Positions 18,032 to 26,664 of a stretch of DNA of 64,000 nt are shown piece by piece. Position 1 is the stretch's first letter, and each line of letters opens with the position of its first letter. The translations under genes and the position numbers were made by a program. The DNA lies in contig NZ_AMSI01000003.1 of assembly GCF_000300515.1 (NCBI RefSeq), positions 124,001 through 188,000 on the forward strand. Direction: 5' to 3'. A model generated the notes under the pieces. The model did no database searches and was not told the DNA's origin. It saw only the letters and a program-made list of their open reading frames with translations. Origin of the DNA: Nitratireductor indicus C115. GTDB taxonomy: Bacteria; Pseudomonadota; Alphaproteobacteria; Rhizobiales; Rhizobiaceae.

Positions 18032-19111
18032 TCAGGCCGCGTCGAAATCGAGCACCAGCTTCTGCGATGTAGGCCGGGTTTGGCAAGCAAGGGTGAAACC
18101 CGCCTCCACTTCCCAGGGTTCCAGTGAGAAATTAACGGCCATCTCCGAACCGCCCTCCACGACCCGGCAACGGCAGGTGCAGCACATACCGCCAGCGCAT
18201 GAGTAAGGCAGGTCGATACCCGCTTTGTGGGCGGCGTCCAGAACCGTGTTGTCCGCATCCTGCATGGAGAAGCTGCGGCGCACTCCATCGACCACCACTT
18301 CCACGGCAACACCTTCCTCAACGGCTTCGCGCGCCGCCTGCGAGGCTTTGCGCGGGGCCGGCGCCTCGCCCGAAGGCGTGAAGCGTTCAAAACGAATGCG
18401 GTCACGCTCGACGCCCATCTCCTGAAGAACGCCGGAAACGGCCTCGATCATCTCACCTGGACCGCACAGGAACACGCCATCCATCTCCGCCGGTTCGATG
18501 AGCCCGCCACCGGCGAGTTCGCGAACCCGCCCGGCATCGATACGCCCGTTGAAAAGCGCAACATCCTGCGCCTCGCGCGACAAGAGATGAATGAGCGTGA
18601 AACGCCCCATATAGCGGTCCTTGAGGTCATTCAGTTCTTCAAGGAACATGATCGTCTCGGTCGAACGATTGCCATAGACCAGCGTAATTGTGCTGTCCGG
18701 TTCATGCGCCAGAACCGTCCGCGCAATGGAAAGCATCGGCGTAATGCCCGAGCCCGCCGCAAAAAGCAGATAGTCGTGCCGCTCGCCCTTCAGCGCCGTG
18801 AAGCGGCCCTGCGGCGGCATCACGCGGATCGTATCCCCGACACTCAGAACATCGTTCACGAAGGAGGAAAAGCGTCCGTCGGCGACCTTCTTCACACCGA
18901 CGCGGAGAAACGGATCGCCGGGTGCGGAACAGATGGAATAGGAACGACGCGCCTCCTGCCCGTCGATCTCGGCCGACAGCGTCAGATACTGCCCGGGCGT
19001 AAAAGCGAAGGCCTCCGCGAAATCCGCGGGCACTTCGAAGGCAATCGCCACGGCTTCCGGCGTCTGCCGTTCGATAGAAGCCACTTTCAGGTCGTGAAAA
19101 CGCGGTGCCAT
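18032..19111 (-). CDS. paaE: Phenylacetyl-CoA epoxidase reductase subunit PaaE
   Basis: A 359-residue electron-transfer subunit that passes electrons from NADPH to the diiron centre of PaaA. Residues about 1-105 are the FAD-binding barrel (R-R-S-Y-S-I-C-S for flavin), 110-230 the NAD(P) domain (G-S-G-I-T-P), and the C-terminal 90 residues a plant-type 2Fe-2S ferredoxin with C-A-G-G-M-C-C-T-C and a later cysteine (L-A-C-Q). ATG 19111 is preceded by GAGGTGAGG. It is last in the paaABCDE operon, 7 bases after paaD. It lies convergent to mntH with only 11 bases between stops. Confidence 0.95.
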   Translation of the reverse strand: MAPRFHDLKVASIERQTPEAVAIAFEVPADFAEAFAFTPGQYLTLSAEIDGQEARRSYSICSAPGDPFLRVGVKKVADGRFSSFVNDVLSVGDTIRVMPPQGRFTALKGERHDYLLFAAGSGITPMLSIARTVLAHEPDSTITLVYGNRSTETIMFLEELNDLKDRYMGRFTLIHLLSREAQDVALFNGRIDAGRVRELAGGGLIEPAEMDGVFLCGPGEMIEAVSGVLQEMGVERDRIRFERFTPSGEAPAPRKASQAAREAVEEGVAVEVVVDGVRRSFSMQDADNTVLDAAHKAGIDLPYSCAGGMCCTCRCRVVEGGSEMAVNFSLEPWEVEAGFTLACQTRPTSQKLVLDFDAA

Positions 19112-19118
19112 CCTCACC

Positions 19119-19655
19119 TCAGATACATTTGAAATAATCAAAGGGCTCGTGACAGGCCGTGCAGCGATACAGCGCCTTGCAGGCCGTGGAGCCGAATTCG
19201 GAAATGCGTGCGGTCGCGTGCGAGCCGCAGCGTGGACAAGCCACCTCCGTTTCGCCAAACAGGGCGCGAACGGAATTCGAGGCCTTCGCCGGTGGCGCGA
19301 TGCCATAGGCACGCAGCTTTTCCCGGCCCTCCTGGGTGATCCAGTCCGTGCTCCAGGCGGGAGTGATGACCCGCTCGACGCGCGGCTTGAAACCCGCATC
19401 GCGCAACGCCGCTTCCACCGCAAGTTCGATGGCAAGCACAGCCGGGCATCCCGTATAGGTGAGCGTGACACGCGCGACTGCGGTATCGCCTTCCATGGTC
19501 ACCGAACGCAGGATGCCCAGATCCGCGATGGTGACGACCGGAATTTCCGGATCGACCACGCAGGCCGCCGCGCGATAGGCACGCTCTTCAGCGAAGAGTG
19601 CTTCCCCACCCCCCTGTGGTCTGCAGGCTGCTTCTTTTGCCGACAGTCCGCTCAC
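19119..19655 (-). CDS. paaD: Phenylacetyl-CoA epoxidase maturation subunit PaaD
   Basis: A 178-residue protein, MIP18/SufT-like, needed for assembly or iron-sulfur maturation of the phenylacetyl-CoA epoxidase system. Residues about 28-110 carry the DUF59 motif D-P-E-I-P-V-V-T-I-A-D-L-G-I-L-R and T-Y-T-G-C-P; the C-terminus holds a zinc-ribbon-like C-P-R-C...C...C-x-x-C set. The start is GTG 19655, overlapping the paaC stop by four bases (GTGA), which indicates coupled translation; longer frames run through paaC. Confidence 0.92.
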   Translation of the reverse strand: MSGLSAKEAACRPQGGGEALFAEERAYRAAACVVDPEIPVVTIADLGILRSVTMEGDTAVARVTLTYTGCPAVLAIELAVEAALRDAGFKPRVERVITPAWSTDWITQEGREKLRAYGIAPPAKASNSVRALFGETEVACPRCGSHATARISEFGSTACKALYRCTACHEPFDYFKCI

Positions 19656-20419
19656 CACACCATTCCCGGATAGGTGCGCTGCATGTGCTGCAGATCGGCA
19701 AGAAGATACCCCAGCGCCTCGCCATGGCGTCCCTGGCGACCGCCTGTCTGGCCATAGGACGCTTCGACCCATTCAAGCCCGGCTTCCGCGAAGATCGGCC
19801 CAACAATCGCCTCGAAGGACGGACGCAGCGTTGCCGGGTCGGGTGCAATCCCGGCCTTCACAATCGCAGCCGTCACATCGTCGCTTTCGAAAAGTTCGTC
19901 CACATAGGGCGCCAAAGCATCCACCGCAGCCCGCATGCGCCGCGTGCTCTCCGGCGTCCCGTCGCCAAGCCGCACAACCCATTCGCCAGCATGGCGGACA
20001 TGATAGGCGACCTCTTTTTCCGCCTTGGCGGCAATACCCGCCAGATGCGCGTCGCTGGACGAAAGCATGCCCTGCCACAAGGGCTGCATGAAAGCCGCGA
20101 AATAGAGCTGTCGCAGCATGGTATGGGCAAAATCGCCATTCTCGCGTTCCGCAAGCAGGCAATTCACATAGTCGCGCTCGCGGCGCAGATAGGCGATCTG
20201 ATCCTCGTCACGCCCTTTGCCTTCCACCTCGCCAGCATATTGATAAAGCGCCCGCGCCTGACCGATGAGATCGAGCGCCATATTCGGCATGGCGAGGTCT
20301 TCCTCAAGCATTGGCGCATGGCCGCACCATTCCGAAAGCCGGTGGCCGATGACCAGGTGATCGTCGGCAAGCCTGAGCAGGAAAGCCGTCAGCACCTCGC
20401 GGGAAACCGTCGCCGCCAT
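19652..20419 (-). CDS. paaC: Phenylacetyl-CoA epoxidase structural subunit PaaC
   Basis: A 255-residue ferritin-like helical protein that pairs with PaaA to form the (AC)2 core of the ring epoxidase. It is homologous to PaaA but lacks its diiron ligands. Typical segments: L-A-D-D-H-L-V-I-G-H-R-L-S-E-W-C-G, N-M-A-L-D-L-I-G-Q-A-R, and A-Y-H-V-R-H-A. ATG 20419 shares one base with the paaB stop (TGATG). Its stop overlaps paaD. Length agrees with E. coli PaaC. Confidence 0.95.
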   Translation of the reverse strand: MAATVSREVLTAFLLRLADDHLVIGHRLSEWCGHAPMLEEDLAMPNMALDLIGQARALYQYAGEVEGKGRDEDQIAYLRRERDYVNCLLAERENGDFAHTMLRQLYFAAFMQPLWQGMLSSSDAHLAGIAAKAEKEVAYHVRHAGEWVVRLGDGTPESTRRMRAAVDALAPYVDELFESDDVTAAIVKAGIAPDPATLRPSFEAIVGPIFAEAGLEWVEASYGQTGGRQGRHGEALGYLLADLQHMQRTYPGMVW

Positions 20420-20706
20420 CACATATGCCCCACTTCTTCGGGGATTTCGTAGAAGGTCGGGTGGCGATAGACCTTGGAGAGGGCCGGCTCGAAATTCTCC
20501 GCCTTGTTCTCGGGGTCCGAAGCGGTGATCGCCGCGGACGGCACCACCCAGATGGAGGTGCCCTCGCCGCGCCGCGTGTAGACATCGCGGGCCGCTTGCA
20601 GCGCCATGACCTCGTCGGCGGCATGCACAGAGCCACAATGCTTGTGGGCAAGCCCGTTGCGTGGGCGGATGAAGACTTCCCAAAGGGGAATCTGGTTCCT
20701 GGTCAT
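20419..20706 (-). CDS. paaB: Phenylacetyl-CoA epoxidase subunit PaaB
   Basis: A 95-residue subunit that bridges PaaAC dimers. Typical sequence: L-W-E-V-F-I-R-P-R-N-G-L-A-H-K-H-C-G-S-V-H-A near the start, D-V-Y-T-R-R-G-E-G and W-V-V-P. ATG 20706 has GGAG 8 bases upstream; a GTG at 20715 is an alternative inside the paaA stop region. It is tightly packed between paaA and paaC. Confidence 0.95.
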   Translation of the reverse strand: MTRNQIPLWEVFIRPRNGLAHKHCGSVHAADEVMALQAARDVYTRRGEGTSIWVVPSAAITASDPENKAENFEPALSKVYRHPTFYEIPEEVGHM

Positions 20707-20711
20707 ATCTC

Positions 20712-21707
20712 TCACTCCGCAGCCATTTTTGCCGCCTCACGGCGCGCCTTGCGTTTTTCGGCATGCGCCAGCGCCGCTTCGCGCACCCAGGCGCCGTCGT
20801 CCCAGGCCTTCTGCCGGGCCGCCAGTCGCTCGCGGTTCATCGGCCCGTGGCCCTTCACCACACGCCAGAATTCATCCCAGTCGATGGCGCCGAAATCATA
20901 AGCGCCCTTCTCCTCGTTCCATTTGAGCTCAGGATCGGGGAACGTCAGGCCAATGAACTCGCCCTGCGGAACCGTGGCGTCGACAAATTTCTGCCTGAGT
21001 TCGTCATTGGTGAACCGCTTGATCTTCCACTTCATCGATTGATCGCCATGCTGGCTGTCGGCATCGTGCGGGCCGAACATCATGAGAGAGGGCCACCACC
21101 AGCGGTTCAGCGCGTCCTGCGCCATCTCCTTCTGCTCAGGCGCGCCGCGCGCCAGCGTCATCATGATCTCGTAGCCCTGGCGCTGGTGAAAGCTCTCTTC
21201 CTTGCACACCCGGATCATGGCCCGCGCATAGGGACCGTACGAGCAGCGGCAAAGCGGAATCTGATTCATGATCGCCGCGCCGTCGACCAACCAGCCGATG
21301 GCGCCAATATCGGCCCAGGTCAGCGTCGGATAGTTGAAGATGGACGAGTATTTCGCCTTGCCTGAAAGAAGCTCCTCCGTCATCTCCTCCCGTGACACGC
21401 CAAGCGTCTCGGCGGCGGAATAAAGATAGAGCCCGTGTCCGCCCTCGTCCTGCACCTTGGCCAGAAGCGCTGCCTTGCGGCGCAGCGACGGCGCACGCGT
21501 GATCCAGTTGCCCTCCGGCAGCATGCCCACGATCTCGGAATGGGCGTGCTGACCGATCTGGCGGATCAGCGTGCGACGATAGCCTTCCGGCATCGGATCG
21601 TTGGGCTCGATCTTCTCCTCGGCATCGATCCGCGCCTGAAAGGCCACGAGAAAGGCCTCGTCCTCCGTCGTATCGGTCTTCGCGCCGATAAGCCCTTGGC
21701 TGTACAT
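20712..21707 (-). CDS. paaA: Phenylacetyl-CoA epoxidase catalytic subunit PaaA
   Basis: A 331-residue diiron oxygenase subunit that epoxidises the aromatic ring of phenylacetyl-CoA. The two ferritin-like iron-binding pairs are visible: D-E-G-G-H-G-L-Y and [10 protein letters not shown], with further Glu in H-S-E-I-V-G. Also typical are [10 protein letters not shown] and [18 protein letters not shown] precedes ATG 21707. It is the first gene of paaABCDE; the promoter region (21708-21827) is shared with a divergent thioesterase gene. Confidence 0.97.
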   Translation of the reverse strand: MYSQGLIGAKTDTTEDEAFLVAFQARIDAEEKIEPNDPMPEGYRRTLIRQIGQHAHSEIVGMLPEGNWITRAPSLRRKAALLAKVQDEGGHGLYLYSAAETLGVSREEMTEELLSGKAKYSSIFNYPTLTWADIGAIGWLVDGAAIMNQIPLCRCSYGPYARAMIRVCKEESFHQRQGYEIMMTLARGAPEQKEMAQDALNRWWWPSLMMFGPHDADSQHGDQSMKWKIKRFTNDELRQKFVDATVPQGEFIGLTFPDPELKWNEEKGAYDFGAIDWDEFWRVVKGHGPMNRERLAARQKAWDDGAWVREAALAHAEKRKARREAAKMAAE

Positions 21708-21762
21708 CGCTTCTCCTCCATGCTCGCGCGCGGCTCAGGGGCGGGTTGCATACCCGTACGCC

Positions 21763-21804
21763 AAAATGTAACGAAAAATATAAAACTAGGCAATATTTTG
21801 TAAC
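21763..21804. promoter_or_regulatory. Divergent paaA/thioesterase promoter with CGTTACA repeats
   Basis: AAAATGTAACG (21763-21773) and ATTTTGTAACG (21794-21804) are near-identical direct repeats 31 bp apart, three helical turns, in an AT-rich island between divergent genes. They could bind the regulator of the paa operon. They do not match the palindrome in front of the P450/paaI genes (38016-38029). Confidence 0.4.
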
Positions 21805-21827
21805 GCTTTTATCCAAGGGAGAGGAAG

Positions 21828-22262
21828 ATGAGCGAGGATATCGCGTCCGAAACAGCGCTCGAAGTGGCCGCAAACACTTTGCAGAGCGTATTTGCACCAT
21901 GGATTGCCGCGCTTGGCATAGAAGCGCTCTCCGCCGATGACGGAGGCGGAGATTTTCTGCTGCCCGAGAACCGCGACCTCGCGCATGCGGGCGGCGTCAT
22001 CTGCGGTCAGGCAACCGCATCGGCAGCCGACACCTGCGCCGTTGCCGCCATTGCCGCTGCCAATGGTCGTTTCCGCCCCTGCACCACGGTGGACATGACG
22101 ACGCATTTCATCCGGCCGCTTAAGCCTGGGCCTGTCTCGATCCGCGTCGATCTCCTGTCGAACGGTCGCCGTATGGCCTATCTTCGGGTTGAGATGCGCG
22201 CAAAGGGCGATCCGCGCCTCGCCTTCACGGCGACAGGCGCCTATGCCTATCTCGATGGCTGA
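21828..22262 (+). CDS. PaaI-family hotdog thioesterase
   Basis: A 144-residue hotdog-fold protein of the 4HBT/PaaI superfamily: A-H-A-G-G-V-I-C-G-Q-A-T-A-S-A-A-D-T (central helix with catalytic Asp) and T-T-V-D-M-T-T-H-F-I-R-P-L. It would hydrolyse an acyl-CoA or aryl-CoA thioester. It differs from the better PaaI candidate at 38100. Divergent from paaA, so a role in phenylacetate metabolism, such as salvaging CoA from dead-end intermediates, is plausible. The ribosome site is GGGAGAGGA directly before the ATG. Confidence 0.85.
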   Translation: MSEDIASETALEVAANTLQSVFAPWIAALGIEALSADDGGGDFLLPENRDLAHAGGVICGQATASAADTCAVAAIAAANGRFRPCTTVDMTTHFIRPLKPGPVSIRVDLLSNGRRMAYLRVEMRAKGDPRLAFTATGAYAYLDG

Positions 22263-22410
22263 GCCATCCGCCCTGAAAAACAATGAGATGCGGCGAACAG
22301 CCTATCCTTGATAAGAGAGGCAGCATGCCATTCCCTAGCGGGTAGAAATTCAACCATAGATGATATATAATTGATCTGATTTCCCTTATAAATTGTATGT
22401 GAGGCATATC

Positions 22411-22746
22411 ATGATCAGATCACTTGAAGATTTCGACGAGTTCTGCAGGAGTAATCAGAAATTCGTCTCATCGCATCTTTCGAGCCTGAGCAGCGAGGAG
22501 CTTTCCTTCTTCCGCCACTGCCTCGATTTCGATGATAACGGTTTCGTTTCCAAAATCTATTTCGGGGATTTGGCGAAAGCCGGCCTCAACGATTTCCAGA
22601 TTGCCGAGGTCGCTTCACTCTTCGGCATCGATGAAAAACGCTTCAAACGCACATACCATGCTTTCGGGGATGCTCAGGGCAACTGCGTACGCCGGTTATA
22701 CTGGTGGTGCCCTTACGGGCTGGAGCCGCTTGTCGATCGGCAATGA
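22411..22746 (+). CDS. Hypothetical protein, no family recognised
   Basis: A 111-residue protein from ATG 22411 (GTGAGG 6-7 bases upstream). It is acidic in its first half (S-L-E-D-F-D-E-F-C, S-S-E-E-L-S-F-F) and aromatic at the C-terminus (R-R-L-Y-W-W-C-P-Y-G). No signal or transmembrane segment. The preceding 100 bases are distinctly AT-rich compared with the rest of the window, which hints at recent acquisition. The codon pattern and clear ribosome site support a real gene, but I cannot suggest a function. Confidence 0.55.
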   Translation: MIRSLEDFDEFCRSNQKFVSSHLSSLSSEELSFFRHCLDFDDNGFVSKIYFGDLAKAGLNDFQIAEVASLFGIDEKRFKRTYHAFGDAQGNCVRRLYWWCPYGLEPLVDRQ

Positions 22747-22855
22747 AGCCGGGCCAGAACGTTTCTTGTGAGGCGGAATCAACGGATGTCAGGTGAGGTC
22801 ACTTGACAACGAAATACTACAGGGGCGACACTCGCCGCCCCTCCCTGGTTTCAGG

Positions 22856-23344
22856 CTACTTCTTGTTCTTCCAGGTCACGTCCTGCCCATAGAGAGGCAC
22901 GGTCGATATCGCCATCTTAGCTGAGCCGTCCTGCACCTGGCGCGAATGCGAGAGATAGATGAGCGTATTGTTCTTCTCATCATAGATGCGCTTGACGACC
23001 ACGGACTTCCAGATCAGCGACTGGCGCTGCTTGAAAACCTCTTCACCGCCTTCGCCAAGATCGATATCGCCGATCACGATAGGCCCGGTCTGCTGGCAGG
23101 CGATGGCCGAATTGGAGGGGTCTTCGAACCAGTTGCCTTTTTGCAGCCGGTCGATGACGCCGCGATCGAAATAGGTGACGTGGCAGGTCACGCCCTCCAC
23201 CTCGGGATCGTGTATCGCCTCGACGATAATGTCGTTACCCAGCCAGTCCACGCCGACCTCGCCGACCTTTTCGGCCGAAGCGGGCATGACGACAAATGCT
23301 GAAGCAAACAGCGAAGCGGTGAGAATTCGGGAAACAAATCGCAT
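22856..23344 (-). CDS. creA: CreA family periplasmic protein
   Basis: A 162-residue secreted protein: signal peptide 1-24 (ending P-A-S-A), then the CreA fold with V-G-V-D-W-L-G-N-D-I-I-V-E-A-I-H-D-P, E-G-V-T-C-H-V, and N-S-A-I-A-C-Q-Q-T-G-P-I. E. coli CreA lies beside creBCD but its function is unknown; no CreBC system is present here. Start ATG 23344 gives a clean signal; longer frames do not. A GC hairpin downstream (22820-22842) could end transcription but lacks a good T-run. Confidence 0.9.
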   Translation of the reverse strand: MRFVSRILTASLFASAFVVMPASAEKVGEVGVDWLGNDIIVEAIHDPEVEGVTCHVTYFDRGVIDRLQKGNWFEDPSNSAIACQQTGPIVIGDIDLGEGGEEVFKQRQSLIWKSVVVKRIYDEKNNTLIYLSHSRQVQDGSAKMAISTVPLYGQDVTWKNKK

Positions 23345-23447
23345 GGCAGGTCTCGAAAGATGAAATATCGGGTTCCGCTTATATGGGACCTTGCCGATGC
23401 AAATGGAATGCGCAAACGCCAGCGAAAGCAGACAAGGCCTGCGCGCT

Positions 23448-24347
23448 TTATTTACCCATCTTTTCGTGAAGGACATCGAGCGCTTCGCGGGCATCCGCGA
23501 TCCGTTCCTGGTCGCCGCTTGCCTCGGCGAGTTTCAGACGCCTCTTCATGAACGTCTCGGCCTGCTCTGTCTGCCCCTGTTCGAAGGCCACCACACCGAG
23601 TTGGAAGAGGCTTTCATCAATATGCCTCTCATTGCCATGCCTGCTCGCAATATCGAGCCGTCGTTGTAAGAACTTGTCGGCCACGTCGGGTTGCTCCAGT
23701 CCGTGCGCGTTCTGCGCCATGTTGGTGATGACAACGAGCAATTTCTCGCTGTCCGATCCGAAAAGTGTTTCGCCGCCGGCCAGAACCTGACGGTTGATTT
23801 CAAGAGCACCGGCGAAATCTCCGGCCTCATGCAGGCAATAGGCAAGACGTTCGCGCGTGCCCAGGCGCTGATCCTCTGAGACCTCGGGATCATCATCGAA
23901 CAGCGCAATCGCTTTCCGGTAGGAAGCGATGGCAATGTCCCACTCGGCCAGATCTTCTGCCTGGCTGGCCAGATGATAGAAAAAGCGCGACCGCTCGCGC
24001 GGGGCCAGGAACGGGCTTTGGGCGTCGATCCGCAACGCCTCCTGGCTCGGGGGCAGCGACTCCTCAGCCCGACCGGCCCGGAACAGCACGAAACCGCGCA
24101 GATAGTTGAGCTCCCCGCGCGCCTCGATATCGCTCTCGGCAAGCCCCGGTTCAATTTCATCGAGTTCGCCAAGCGTGGCGCGGATACTGAAGGTCTGTGC
24201 GGGATCCATCACCATTTGATGGATCGCCTTGAGGCGGTCGAGCGCGTCGGAAGCAGCGGCTTCGTCCACAGCGCCCCCCAGGCCCAAAACAGCGATTGCG
24301 GCGACCAGCAGACCGCCTGAAAGCGGCCTTTTTCCCCCACCCGTCAT
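23448..24347 (-). CDS. Tetratricopeptide-repeat protein, secreted or membrane-anchored
   Basis: A 299-residue protein with an N-terminal hydrophobic signal (residues about 12-33, ending A-A-A-S) and helical repeats of TPR type: for instance F-Y-H-L-A-S-Q-A-E-D-L-A-E-W-D-I-A, R-L-A-Y-C-L-H-E-A-G-D-F-A-G-A, and Q-L-G-V-V-A-F-E-Q-G-Q-T-E-Q-A. These form a periplasmic protein-binding scaffold. ATG 24347 has GAGG 7 bases upstream. It is 103 bases upstream of creA on the same strand; its partner is unknown. Confidence 0.8.
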   Translation of the reverse strand: MTGGGKRPLSGGLLVAAIAVLGLGGAVDEAAASDALDRLKAIHQMVMDPAQTFSIRATLGELDEIEPGLAESDIEARGELNYLRGFVLFRAGRAEESLPPSQEALRIDAQSPFLAPRERSRFFYHLASQAEDLAEWDIAIASYRKAIALFDDDPEVSEDQRLGTRERLAYCLHEAGDFAGALEINRQVLAGGETLFGSDSEKLLVVITNMAQNAHGLEQPDVADKFLQRRLDIASRHGNERHIDESLFQLGVVAFEQGQTEQAETFMKRRLKLAEASGDQERIADAREALDVLHEKMGK

Positions 24348-24441
24348 CAACACGCCTCGCTTACGTTAAAAGGAACAAGCCTCTCCTGCCGGGCGCGCAA
24401 CCTAGACGAAGCTGACCGAAACGAACAGCCCCAGGTTGCAT

Positions 24442-25056
24442 TTATCCAAGAAACAGCCCTTCCAGGAACCGTGCGGCATCCTCAAAGCGCCCTTCTCCGC
24501 CCCTTACCGGCCCCAGCACGGCGCGAACCTGAACGTCGAAATCGGCATAATGCTGGGTGGTGGCCCAGATTGCGAAAATGAAGTGATAGGGATCGCTCTT
24601 CTTGAGCTTTCCCTCCCGCATCCACTGCCCGATAACAGCTGCTTTTTCATCCACCAGCGCCTTCAGCTCGCCCTCGAGCATCGGCAGGATGCGCGGCGCG
24701 CCTTGTAGAATCTCATTGGCAAACAGGCGGCTTTCGCGCGGAAAATCGCGTGCCATCTCGATCTTGCGGCGAATGTAGGAACGAATCTCCGTCTGCGGCT
24801 CGCCTTCAGCATCCATCTCCTTGAGCGGCGCCAGCCATGTCTCCAGCAAGCGCTGAATCAAAGTCGCAAAAATCTCTTCCTTGTTCTTGAAATAATAAAG
24901 GAGATTGGGCTTCGACATGCCCGCCGCTTCCGCGATCTGGTCGATCGTGGAACCTCTGAACCCGTATTGGGAGAAAACCTCAAGCGCTGCCTCCCGGATC
25001 AGTTCGCGCTTCTCGCGCTGGATACGCGTACGCTTGGGGGTAACTTTCCCGTCCAT
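24442..25056 (-). CDS. rutR: TetR-family pyrimidine catabolism regulator RutR
   Basis: A 204-residue regulator. Residues about 15-65 form the TetR helix-turn-helix (F-S-Q-Y-G-F-R-G-S-T-I-D-Q-I-A-E-A-A-G-M-S-K-P-N-L-L-Y-Y-F). The C-terminal domain follows E. coli RutR closely: W-L-A-P-L-K, Y-I-R-R-K-I-E-M-A-R-D-F-P, S-R-L-F-A-N-E-I-L-Q-G-A-P, L-K-A-L-V-D-E-K, and I-F-A-I-W-A-T-T-Q-H-Y-A-D-F. RutR binds uracil and releases DNA. Its position next to the divergent pyrimidine operon fits exactly, and a RutR-like site is found at 25235-25250. ATG 25056 has GGGGAGA upstream. Confidence 0.93.
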   Translation of the reverse strand: MDGKVTPKRTRIQREKRELIREAALEVFSQYGFRGSTIDQIAEAAGMSKPNLLYYFKNKEEIFATLIQRLLETWLAPLKEMDAEGEPQTEIRSYIRRKIEMARDFPRESRLFANEILQGAPRILPMLEGELKALVDEKAAVIGQWMREGKLKKSDPYHFIFAIWATTQHYADFDVQVRAVLGPVRGGEGRFEDAARFLEGLFLG

Positions 25057-25234
25057 CACTGTCTCCCCACCCTGCGGCCTGCACATCCGACGGTAGAGCA
25101 AAGTGCCAGTGCATGACTGGAAGCTAAAAGAAATTTCCGCCTCTGGACCACTCGATTAGTCCACTGTGGAGTGCGCCCGCCCCAAAACATTTGCCCTACA
25201 ATCCTCTTGACCGCCCACATGGCGGTGTTAACGT

Positions 25235-25250
25235 TTGTCCAAACGGTCAA
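25235..25250. promoter_or_regulatory. RutR-like operator before the pyrimidine degradation operon
   Basis: TTGTCCAAACGGTCAA matches 12 of 14 defined positions of the E. coli RutR consensus TTGACCANNTGGTCAA. It lies 84 bases before the aminotransferase gene and 178 bases before rutR. A second half-site TTGACC is at 25206-25211. A related site precedes preT (46815-46830); both are followed by ATTTT. Confidence 0.7.
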
Positions 25251-25334
25251 ATTTTGCGTAGCATAACTCGATGCAAAGCACCAAGCATTGGCCGGGACAA
25301 GCCGAGCGCAACAACAATCAGGGGAAGCTTGGTC

Positions 25335-26663
25335 ATGCTCGACAGGCTTAACAAGAAGCCGAACGACCTATCGGCGTTCTGGATGCCGTTCACGGCGAAC
25401 CGTCAGTTCAAGCAGGCGCCGCGCATGCTGGTCGCCGCGCAGGATATGCATTACACCGCCGACGATGGCCGCAAGGTGATGGACGGCACGGCAGGTCTTT
25501 GGTGCGTCAACGCAGGCCACTGCCGTCCGAAGATCACCGAGGCGATCCAGAAGCAGGCGGCGGAGCTCGATTACGCGCCCGCCTTCCAGATGGGCCATCC
25601 CATCGTATTCGAATTCGCCAACCGTCTTGCGGCCATGTCGCCGGAAGGTATGGACCATGTGTTCTTCACCAATTCGGGCTCCGAATCGGTGGAAACCGCG
25701 CTCAAGATCGCGCTCGCCTATCACCGCGCCAGGGGCGATGGTTCGCGCTTCCGCCTGATCGGGCGTGAGCGCGGCTATCATGGCGTGAATTTCGGCGGCA
25801 TTTCGGTCGGCGGCATCGTCTCCAACCGCAAGATGTTCGGCACCCTTCTGACCGGTGTCGACCACTTGCCCCACACCCACCTGCCCGCCAAGAACGCCTT
25901 CACGCGTGGCGAGCCGGAGCATGGCGCAGATCTTGCCGACGAACTCGAACGCATCGTCACGCTGCATGACGCCTCCACGGTCGCCGCCGTCATCGTCGAG
26001 CCGGTTGCCGGTTCCACAGGCGTTCTTATTCCACCGAAGGGCTATCTGAAGCGCCTGCGCGAGATTTGCGACAAGCATGGCATTCTCCTGATCTTCGATG
26101 AGGTCATCACCGGTTTCGGCCGTCTCGGCGCACCTTTTGCAGCCGATTATTTTGGCGTTGTCCCCGACATCATGACCACGGCCAAGGGTGTCACCAACGG
26201 CGTCATCCCCATGGGTGCCGTCTTCGTTAAGAAGGAAATCCACGACGCCTTCATGAACGGCCCCGAGCACATGATCGAGTTCTTCCACGGATACACCTAT
26301 TCGGGCAATCCGATTGCCTGCGCGGCGGGTCTGGCCACGCTCGACACCTATCAGGAAGAAGGGCTTCTCACCCGCGCCTCGGAACTCTCCGACCACTGGG
26401 CGGATGCCCTCCACTCCCTGAAGGGCGAACCACATGTGATCGACATTCGCAATATCGGCCTTGTCGGCGCCATCGAGCTTGAAAGCATTCCGGGCGAGCC
26501 CACCAAGCGCGCCTTCTCCGCCTTCCTGAAAGCCTTCGAACGCGGTCTCTTGATCCGCACGACCGGCGACATCATCGCGCTTTCGCCGCCGCTCATCATC
26601 ACCAAGGGCCAGATCGACGAAATGATCGACAATCTGCGCGACGTTCTGCGGATGGTGGACTGA
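25335..26663 (+). CDS. Beta-alanine--pyruvate (omega-amino acid) aminotransferase
   Basis: A 442-residue class III PLP aminotransferase. PLP-binding Lys284 in T-T-A-K-G-V-T-N-G, Asp255 in I-F-D-E-V-I-T-G-F-G-R, phosphate cup S-G-S-E-S-V (114-119), and W-M-P-F-T-A-N-R-Q-F at the N-terminus, which is typical of beta-alanine:pyruvate aminotransferases. It converts beta-alanine (from uracil) or 3-aminoisobutyrate (from thymine) to the corresponding semialdehyde, the last step of the reductive pyrimidine route encoded downstream. It is the first gene of the operon; AGGGGAA precedes ATG 25335. Confidence 0.92.
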   Translation: MLDRLNKKPNDLSAFWMPFTANRQFKQAPRMLVAAQDMHYTADDGRKVMDGTAGLWCVNAGHCRPKITEAIQKQAAELDYAPAFQMGHPIVFEFANRLAAMSPEGMDHVFFTNSGSESVETALKIALAYHRARGDGSRFRLIGRERGYHGVNFGGISVGGIVSNRKMFGTLLTGVDHLPHTHLPAKNAFTRGEPEHGADLADELERIVTLHDASTVAAVIVEPVAGSTGVLIPPKGYLKRLREICDKHGILLIFDEVITGFGRLGAPFAADYFGVVPDIMTTAKGVTNGVIPMGAVFVKKEIHDAFMNGPEHMIEFFHGYTYSGNPIACAAGLATLDTYQEEGLLTRASELSDHWADALHSLKGEPHVIDIRNIGLVGAIELESIPGEPTKRAFSAFLKAFERGLLIRTTGDIIALSPPLIITKGQIDEMIDNLRDVLRMVD

Positions 26664-26664
26664 C

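Noticed and set aside
22820-22842. GC hairpin after creA as terminator
   Set aside because: The stem is bulged and is not followed by a T-run on the minus strand, so support is too weak for a feature.
25144-25163. GGAC...GTCC inverted repeat as another RutR site
   Set aside because: The arms and spacing do not match the RutR consensus; only the site at 25235 and the half-site at 25206 do.
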